The notes under the pieces were generated by a model. That model saw nothing but the letters and a program-made list of their open reading frames with translations. It was not told the origin of the DNA and did no database searches. This document shows, in pieces, positions 41,254 through 51,233 of a stretch of DNA of 64,000 nt (position 1 is its first letter; every line of letters starts with the position of its first letter). The translations under genes and the position numbers were made by a program. This DNA comes from Chaenocephalus aceratus. Taxonomy: Eukaryota; Chordata; Actinopteri; Perciformes; Channichthyidae. The DNA is taken from positions 327,501 to 391,500 of the forward strand of contig JAMFTG010000129.1 of assembly GCA_023974075.1 (NCBI GenBank), read 5' to 3'.

Positions 41254-43781
41254 CCCGCCCACCTCCTGCCGCCCTGGCTGCCTGTTTGGACGTCTGCACA
41301 ACACGGGAGATGTGAGCGGCGCGGGAACACTCGTCCGTGGCCAGGATCTCTGAGCGGGAGTACAGATGTCTGCGGGGAACTCCGCAGGCCTGAGGGCGCG
41401 GAGAATAAACACACATCAGCATCACGTGCACAACAGATCTGTTCTACCTCCACTCCCCAACACACAGATACTTATGATGATTACTTTTACTAACAGTGGC
41501 ACAGTGAGAGCCAGAATTAACTCAGAACTGATGTTAATTAAAGACACTGGGGTACCACACATTATGAAAGTATTTTACTTAAAGGTGGGGTAGATAATTC
41601 ACTTCAGAAACACTTGTTGTTATATTCCATGGAATGCTCTTAACATCCTGATAGCAATGAATACATTAAATGCTTTGACAATAAATACATTAAAACAAAT
41701 AATTTCTGGAAGCCGTAGCGCTGTAAAAAGCACGACCAACCATCTGAGCCGGCCCGGCTAACGTAACTGGATGGCCTACCTGCCTGTCAGCCTTCCATCT
41801 GTGCTCAAACTTATCTCGTGCCCTCATTGGTCATGTGCGCGTCCGTGTGTGTTGGAGGAGGGGCTCTGTGAGGAAGTCTGAAGGAAGGGGCAGATTTCTT
41901 CCGGTTGTGTATTTTCAAATTCTAGCGCACTCGAGCTGGTTTCTCCAAAATGACCTACCCCACCTTTAAGCAATATATTAAGTTTTTGTATTTTTGAGTC
42001 ATTTTGAGAGTTTTTTCAAGCTGAAATCTTCTGTTAAAGTTGTTGTTGATTTAAGATCTGAGGTTGCTCATTGTTTTGCAGATTGTGAACCGCACTCAAA
42101 AATGTCTTATTAGAAGGTTTGAGAGACTTTAAAGCCTTTATTAGTTGGCAATTTGTATTAAGGCACTTTTCTATAATTTATAATTGGATTTAACATCCCA
42201 CAAAGGCTCAGCGTTATTTAGTTTCAGATTTCCAAGTTGTCAATTATCAGCCTTGTCCTATAAAGGAAACATCTACAAATTATTTATGTTCTTATCGTCA
42301 ACAAATCCCATTTAAAAATACCAACTGCAATTAGGGATTTAACCAAAAATCTTCCTGATGTTTCTAATGTAAGTTTGAACTTTGTGTACTCAGTGTAAGA
42401 ACATTGGAAAAGAGGCATAATTCAGCAAAACCTAATCTATAAGGCACAATATTGTCCACTATCATTCCTGCATGCATTATTAGAGCCATTTCCAATTGGC
42501 TATATTTCATATAACATGACAAGAAGCATTTTTAACTAACTAAATGGTAGCTTTTGATCTACCTTTTCTAAGTAGGTTTAACTAACTAAATGGTAGCTTT
42601 GCTGTGTTTTATCCTGCGTTGTAAAGTTATTAATAGCTTGCAAAGTTTGCAAAAATACACATTTTTGAACTATCTCAGTAAGTATGGCAAGTTTAAAGGA
42701 TTTTAGGATGTATGCTTTCAATGGAAACCATAGTGTATGAAGCTGGAGCTGGAGTTTTGGTCTTGAGTTTTGGTTTTGAGTTTTGGTCTTGAGTTTTGTT
42801 CTTGAGTTTTGGTTTTGAGTTTTGGTTTTGAGTTTGGGTCTTGAGATTTGGTTTGAGTTTTGGTCTTGAGATTTGGTCTTGAGTTTTGGTCTTGAATTTT
42901 GGTTTTGAGTTTTGGTTTTGAGTTTGGGTCTTGAGATTTGGTCTTGAGTTTTGGTCTTGAATTTTGGTTTTGAGTTTTGGTTTTGAGTTTGGGTCTTGAG
43001 ATTTGGTCTTGAGATTTGGTCTTGAGATTTGGTTTTGAGTTTCGGTTTTGAGTTTTGGTCTTGAGTTTTGGTCTTGAGTTTTGGTCTTGAGTTTCGGTTT
43101 TGAGTTTTGGTCTTGAGTTTTGGTCTTGAGTTTTGGTCTTGAGTTTTGGTTTTGAGTTTGGTCTTGAGTTTCGGTTTTGAGTTTTGGTGTTGAGTTTTGG
43201 TCTTGAGATTTGGTCTTGAGATTTGGTTTTGGTCTTGAGTTTTGGTCTTGAGTTTTGGTTTTGAGTTTGGTCTTGAGTTTTGGTCTTGAGTTTTGGTTTT
43301 GAGTTTTGGTCTTGAGTTTTGGTCTTGAGTTTTGAGTTTGGTCTTGAGTTTTGGTCTTGAGTTTTGGTCTTGAGTTTTGGTCTTGAGTTTTGGTTTTGAG
43401 TTTGGTCTTGAGTTTTGGTCTTGAGTTTCGGTTTTGAGTTTTGGTCTTGAGTTTTGGTCTTGAGATTTGGTCTTGAGATTTGGTTTTGGTCTTGAGTTTT
43501 GGTCTTGAGTTTTGATTTTGAGTTTGGTCTTGAGTTTTGGTCTTGAGTTGTGTTTTCTAGACAGTAATCTGTATAATATGTCACCGTTGTTTTATTACCA
43601 TGCTGGTGACTCTGGCGCTGGGACAGGGGACACTCAGACGTAGTCGTCAGTCTCCTCTCCGGGACCGAGCCGTATGTTTGCTGCTGTTGGGACGGGAAGA
43701 AACCTTTCAGTCCTTCCTCCTCTTCCTCATCTTCCTCTCTCTCTCCATCACTGTCCTGTGGCCCAGGGTGTCCAGACTCAG

Positions 43782-43817
<36 letters not shown>

Positions 43818-46800
43818 ACAACACACACACACACACACACCACACACACATAAGCAAACAAGTATTCTGAGTCCTTTACGCGTGTAAAAGCACTAATACC
43901 ACTCTGAATAGTCCTTTAACAAGTAAAAGTCCTGCATTCCTGTTAAAATATGTGTATCGTCAGGAAAATGTCTAAAATGATTCAAAGTAGTTTATTTCAT
44001 AAATTACCTTTGTTAGTGTACTAGTAGACATTGTGTTATTCGATTATTATTTTCTCAATTAATAAAAAACTTTCCCGTAAATATAGTTAAAATAGTGAGA
44101 TATAAAATTAAAATAAATTACCTAGAGCTTCAAGGTGACAACTTCATAAGGAAAAGCAGTTTTAAAAAAAATGTTTGCATGCAAATAGCTTAACTAACTA
44201 AAGCTGTATAATACATTAGGGCAGAATATAGTCCACTGAATGTAGTGTATGAAAATAAATTGGCTCAAGTCAAGTACAAGTATCTCAAAAACAAAAACAT
44301 TTGAGCAGGACTCTGTGACCTGACTTTGGTTCTTGTGTTGTTTTTTTTCGGTGGTATTTTAGTGCACCATATATTCACATGACAAATAGCCTCGACTTTA
44401 TTTTTTGAGAAGCTGTGGTAAGACACCATCGACACCACGAGCCACACTGAGCTCAGCTAGATGACAGCAACAGGGTTATTACAATAAAGCTATGTGAACT
44501 GTTTTACTTTTCAAGGTAAAGCTTATGTCCGACTTCAGTTTATATAACGTGATATTTTACAGCCGTCTGCAACAACATTCATATTTTCAGTTCGCTTCAA
44601 GAAGTTAAATCACTTTTTCTAGTTAACTACTGAAACTACAAACTACAATTTCGGGCCTAAAAAGAACCTCATTATTTTGATTATCTTTAAACTACTAATG
44701 CCATTGTATTGTGAATAAAAACCCCCTTTGAGCAACCCAGACCCATTTGTCTTTCAGTTTAAGCTGAATAATTTGTTTTAGTGGGTATAGAAAAACGTTT
44801 TGTATAACTGTGAAAACTGTAAAGTGATTGAGCTAAAACTCAATTAAGTGTTTTTTTTATCTAGGATGTCACTATTTTATTATTATTTATTATTGTTGGT
44901 GTTTTTGTCACATTTTCAATGTTTACAACCTAGTTTTTGAGTCCTTTTCCAAGCAGCTTTGTGTAACCAACAAGATCTCTCTATCTTTTTTTTTTTAAAC
45001 ATTACTTTTTTTACGCATCTCCCCCAACAATGATCATAAATCAAGTGCAGCTTTTGTGCAATTATATAGATTTTTTACGAGATTGGTTCTTCTTTCCATC
45101 CTTTCCAAACATCCACCTCACCTCCTCCCCAAGGTAATGGGGGATATGAGGACCCCAAGCTGTGCCCTCCGAGACGTGGACATGGACCGGACCAGAATAG
45201 GGAAGCTGTCCTCGTCCAGCTCTCCGTCTAAACCCACACCCGCCCTGCTCCGTCTCCTCCTGCGATCCCGTTATCCCTTTAGCCGTCTCCATCGACCCCG
45301 GCAGTCCGTTCAGATTAATGGTCAGGCTCAGTCCTACTGCAGGACCCGAGGACTCATCTCTGTCAATGATGCAGCCTGGGTGTAACTTCGGCCTCAACTG
45401 AGTGACCACAAAGTTCTGATGTGGCTCCTCTGCAGGGTGGATGTAGAAGGGGGAAGATGGTGCATTGACTCGATGAGAATGTGTGCTCAGAGAAGTGTGT
45501 GTAGGCTGTTTGGTGTCTGTGTCTAGAGACACCTGCAGGCCGAGAGGTAGGGGTTTCTCTCTGTGGGTGCAGTAAAAGAAGCCGGTATCCCTCCCTCCAG
45601 GTCTTTAAAGTACTCTGAGTCTTTGAGAGAATAGCTCAGGTCCAGCAGGTCCTCCACACTGCTGCTCAACTCAGCACAGGGGCAGTCGTAGTCGCTCACT
45701 ACAGAACACGCATCCTGTATAAGCAGAAAGGACGGAGCCAGGAAAGATTTAAAAACAGACATGGAGAAAAATAATTGACATGATGAGATACATATATTCC
45801 AAACATCAATGCAACATTTAAAAAAGTATGTCTTTAGAAATGCTATCAGCTTCTTAAGGGTGTGCTTAGAAAAAGCACTTTCATCAGAACAATAATAAGT
45901 TGCTCACAATGACATTTATATCAGCGCAAATGTTAACCAAAATTAATCAAAATTCCAGCAAACTACACACGTTTCACATGCTTCCTTTGATTGGCTTTGT
46001 GCTTCAATGCCATCAGATTAGTCAGTCAGTCCGTCAATATTAAAAAGCATGGTCCAAAGATTACACATTTAACATATTCCTCATATAAACAAAATAGTGC
46101 TAACACCTTGTCGCTTCTTCACGGTGAAAATAAAAAAGTTTTCTTTAGGTTTACACAAATAGATTTTTCACAAAAAACAAACAATGTGTGTCAATAAAAA
46201 AGGAATTGGTTAGTCAGTAGATTATGGACAGGGTGCAAAAGTACCTTTTTTTGTTTGTTAACCTGACAAATGACTAATGAAAGTTCAAATCAAACTTTAG
46301 CAGACACTTCATTTATGAATGTTTTTTTGGCTGGTATGTGCCCGCATATATACTACCCAGTTGCATCTTTAACCGACATTTGGCTCCTACGTGGTGTTTT
46401 TTTCGAGCCCTGGTTCTGAAGATCTATTCATCTCCGGCCAGAAAGATAGCATGACTCATAACGCAAAGAATATAAACAAATAATGAGCTTTACCTTGTCT
46501 TTTTTGGAGCTCCCAAAGAAGGCATCTTCAGCGATGGAGGGGGGGGACAGTGAGGAGGAGGACCCCGTCCCGAAGGGGGCCTGAGGCGGGACACTGAGAG
46601 ACCCACAGGGTGCAATGCATGGTTTACACTCTGACGCTGAAAGATAATCAATAATTGAGTTATACACACTCGCAAATTCAAGAACTTCAACAGTACCATA
46701 AAGAAAAAACACAATGAAAGGAAGACGTTTCTGATTTCAGCTGCAAAATACCAGTGTCATAAATGAACGGGATATTTTACACAATTATTGACACAATAAT

Positions 46801-47199
46801 ATTGACAAGCTAAACTTTACAAGGCTCTGAGGTGAATTTAAAAGCAATAAAAACAGAATAAAGGCATATGCCAAAAAGATTGAATACTTTGAAAAAAGCC
46901 ATTATTCATAATGAACTTTTTTACTAGTATTACAAGTATCTAAAGACCGTAGTTCTACTTTTGCTTTAATATCATAGCTTCTTCCACCTCTGCAGACAGA
47001 CACAGTGAAGATATATTTCTATTGTATTAATAATATCTCACTCGGGGCAGCAGGGAGTATTTGTTCGTGTCTGAATCGCTCTCGTTTTTAAGTGTAAACT
47101 CAGACACTGGGACTCTGCTTGATGCTGTCCTGTGTTGCTGCTGTAGCCTTTTATGGTTGGCCTCATATATCTGCTAATACATCACACAGGGATGCAACA

Positions 47200-47282
<83 letters not shown>

Positions 47283-48690
47283 GCATAATTGTTTTGGCAC
47301 TGTCATAGTCAGCTGTTTTCCCCACAATGGCTCCACATAACAAGGGGTGGTCTGGAAATTAATGTCTGAACTACCGACTAATAAATCACCAAATTACAAT
47401 AGCACTTTGCCTTACATTTATTATAATTTGACACTGAAAATGTACTCAATATTAGACTTAATATACTTTATATAATGTTTTATTTCTCTATTTAATATTG
47501 TTCCTCTTTTCTTCACATTTTAATATCACAACTGTACCCTCTCTCTACACATTACTTCAAATTAAAGATCTATAGAAGATGTCATATTTTGCAAGCATTA
47601 TAAATCTTTGAAAGAAAGTTTTGATTTAGTGTTATACTCGTAATTGACATGACATTGCTGGACAAATGCCCCAAAACAAAATAACTATGATACTCAATCT
47701 CCAAAACAAACAATATCTGCAATAAATACTTACAAATCTTCGTTTTAAAGGTGAACATTGGAGTGCGTAGCTACGAGCTAACCGCTAACACTTAGCTTGT
47801 AGCTATCTCTGATCATTTAAGATCCAGATAACAACTTAAATTCTTTATCCGGTTAAAATAAAAAGTTATTACAAAATAAAGACAACATGTGGCTCAAAAC
47901 TTCATAAAAAGTAATTGTATGACAGCTTCTGGAAGACGAACTCTGACGCTTTTATCCAAACATAACAAGGTCCAAGTCTCTCTAGTTGCAGGGAGCTAAA
48001 GCTAGCTGCAGCAGCATTAGCATATGGCCATATTCCAATAATATGTAGATAGCAAAGTGGATTTTATATCATATTTTCAGTTTTTTTTAACATGCCAGTA
48101 TTAATATTTAAAATGCATTAAATCACTTTATGTAATGTCAAAAAGGGATCTAACGCCATTATAGGACAACAGACGCACAGTTGCTGTATCTTGATTGAAA
48201 TTACACATTTTTCTGGACATTTTTGGGATAATATCTGTAGGCCAGACAACTCAAGAAAATATATCACATAGTCCTTTTTAGATTAATGTGGAAATGTAAC
48301 ATATTATACCTTTAAATCTATATAAATAGACTGACATGTTTTAAGTCAATAATGTCCCAAGTTAAGACTGACAAGACCAAATGAACCGTTTTTAAATAGT
48401 TGTACATATTTTAGATAATGTAATTGCTCAATTCAACAACATACATGACAAAGTGTTAGAAATTAAAATCAATGTTTTGATGGCATAAAGTACCCTTGTG
48501 TGGTGTTCGGGTCAAATTGACCCGATTTCCATTTTCAATGAATAAAAAAATATATAAGGATATTTTCGTTCAACCTGAAACTCAATGGCCGGGGCTTATT
48601 TATAGTGAAGGACCCGGATACAATACCAGGACAGACAGACAGAGAAAAACACACAGAAACACACAAACTAAAGACACACACACACACACA

Positions 48691-48721
<31 letters not shown>

Positions 48722-51135
48722 CAATTGTATGCATATAAGCTGTTCGATCCTGTTTTCCCTTGATCTTTACCCTTTGTAGTGTACACAAAACTATCCTAGA
48801 ACATTATAAACATTTTAGATCTTCCAGAAATGTATAAACATTTTACATTTTCTCGCACTGTCCCCCCTCGCACCTGCACGCCGGAGGAGGGACTAAACAG
48901 AGACATAACCTCGGTGTAGTTACAGTGTAGTGCAGAACTACAATTATCTACCAACAAAATGGCCAAAAGATATTCTGCCCAGAGCCTTGGAGCTAATAGT
49001 GGATGAGAGTGAGTGGAATGCATTAGAGGAACATGGTGAAGTGGGACAGGAAGACATTTCTGAAGATGAGGATAATGTGGAGGTAAACTCAGAATTTGAC
49101 AGCAAATTGGAAGATGAACTTGACTCATAGCCAGCTGCTGGAAGACCCCCACAGCCAGCCGCAAGAAGACCCCCACAGTCAGCTTCTGGAAGAGCCCCAC
49201 AGCCAGCTGTGAGGTCTGTGGACCCTCAAAGGACTCCAAGACACAGACTACATGCAGCAACTGCAACAAGTACACCTGTGCTATACACACGAAGAAGTTC
49301 TGTACATTATGTGTTTCCTAAACGGACTTGCCCATTGACTCACATAATGTTCTGCAGCATCATTTCATCAATATATTTTTCGGATATACTGTATTTTATG
49401 AATAGTGACTGTTAATTGTTTTCATTTGCTTTGTGTTTATATGTTCTATGATTTATATGGATGTTTCATTCTCTCTATTTCACAGCCAAATACTTTTGGA
49501 TGTGTGGTTCTTGTGTTCCAATTGCTGATAAATTGCTTTATTTCCTTCAGGGCTTTGATTATTATATGACAGATTAAAAATAATAAACATTAATGAAAAA
49601 AAATGTCATTTACATGTGTCCATGAGCAAAAATGTTTTTATTACAGTGTATTTTTGTTTACATAAATTAAATTTGTATCACAAAAAACGATGGACACTTC
49701 CATTGTTAAATTTGATCTAGCAAAGAGTATTTTCAAAAACTAATCATATATTTCATTTATATTGTTGGGGAATGCGTTAAAGACAATATATATAAGGAAT
49801 TGTGTATGTTGAATTTAATTCTGTATTTTTTTTAGACCCTGAAATATGTCCCGGGTCAATTTGACCCGAACATTACCAAAGGGTGCGAAATGTGAACATA
49901 ACACAAGGGTTAAACATACCGTCAGTTTAAATGCTGTTTTATACTGAAAAACCAGAAGTTCTTGTGCACAGCCAGTTGTTAAGCTTTTATTCTGAAAATC
50001 CTTCATCTCCGGTTAGCATTTAGCATGTGGCTAAAATACCATTTACTATAGAGGTGAATTTAGTAGCGATATGACACGGAGTGTTGCCCACCGAAACCTA
50101 CTGATTTCAACACTACAACTATAGACGTCGAGATATTATTATTGCTGAACATTAAATGAGGGTACAGTTTATTTGAATACGTTTGTTTACAGACGTGGGT
50201 AGCATGCGATTTTGTCATCATGCGCCATTGAGCAACTCTCATAGGAATGAATGAGGCCCCGCCTCCCACGCTGTATCCAGTTCTTGGTAGGAACTACCGG
50301 AAATGATACCAGCCGTGAGGTATTTCCTGTATTTTTTTAGTATTGATTACAGCGTTTAAAATGTATTAAATGAAAAGTCATGAAAGAGATAAGGAGGAGA
50401 AAAGGCGTGTTTAGTTATATATTTAATGTGCAATGTCTGAATCCACTGTTATGCGCAACAACGAACATTGGAGACGTGCAGGGCCGGCCCCCAGCAGCGC
50501 CAACCGGCACACGGGGAGGAGCCAGCAGAGGATAAGTGGTTCTCGCTCTCTTCCCTTCGCTCACGAGAGCCAGAACACAGCTGTTTTTCTGACTGAACAA
50601 TATTCTGCTTGTACATTTTTTTTTTTAATTAAAGTACCCATTTGAACCTTCTAAGAGACTCCATTAGTCTCCTTTTTAAAGCTTCTCTCCTGGACGCGAG
50701 AATAACGAACAAAGCATAACAAAAGGTCTACTGACTTTATGATTTAAATGTGTAAATGTTAAATATTATACTTTTAAATCTATATACATAGGCTTCTTCT
50801 AATCTATTTAGTCAGTACGTTTACACACAATTCTCTATGATAAAAGAAAATGACATGTGTGTGTGCCACGATATGTTTGTGTTAGCTGTGTAAAAATAGG
50901 AAGGCCTTTGAGCAAATGTCAAAAGAAGGAAATGAGGGCACATGTTCACCACAAAGCGTCCATATGATACACATCTACATGACAATCACAAGAGGAACCT
51001 GGGCATCATATGATAGGTCAGTTGATTAGTACAATGACAGGCCCATGACAAAGTAGGCCTGCACATATTTAAAGAAGTTTTCAACAGAGACAGAAGTTCA
51101 ATAAACACCTTTTTATGTAGTGTTAAGGTCTTTCC

Positions 51136-51233
<98 letters not shown>

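Larger units (their letters stand above)
48493..49914 (+). mobile_element. Internally deleted piggyBac element
   Basis: The ends are CCCTTGTGTGGTGTTCGGGT with CAAATTGACCCG, and CGGGTCAATTTGACCCGAAC with AACACAAGGG followed by TTAA. Inside are an acidic N-terminal transposase stretch ([26 protein letters not shown]) near 48958-49129 and a C-terminal Cys-rich finger near 49211-49321. The catalytic core between them is absent. A CA repeat (48673-48722) lies inside. Confidence 0.85.

Noticed and set aside
42718..43857. A 379-residue minus-strand open frame as an independent gene
   Set aside because: It combines exon E4 with an intronic 13-bp minisatellite; a good donor closes E4 at 43599.
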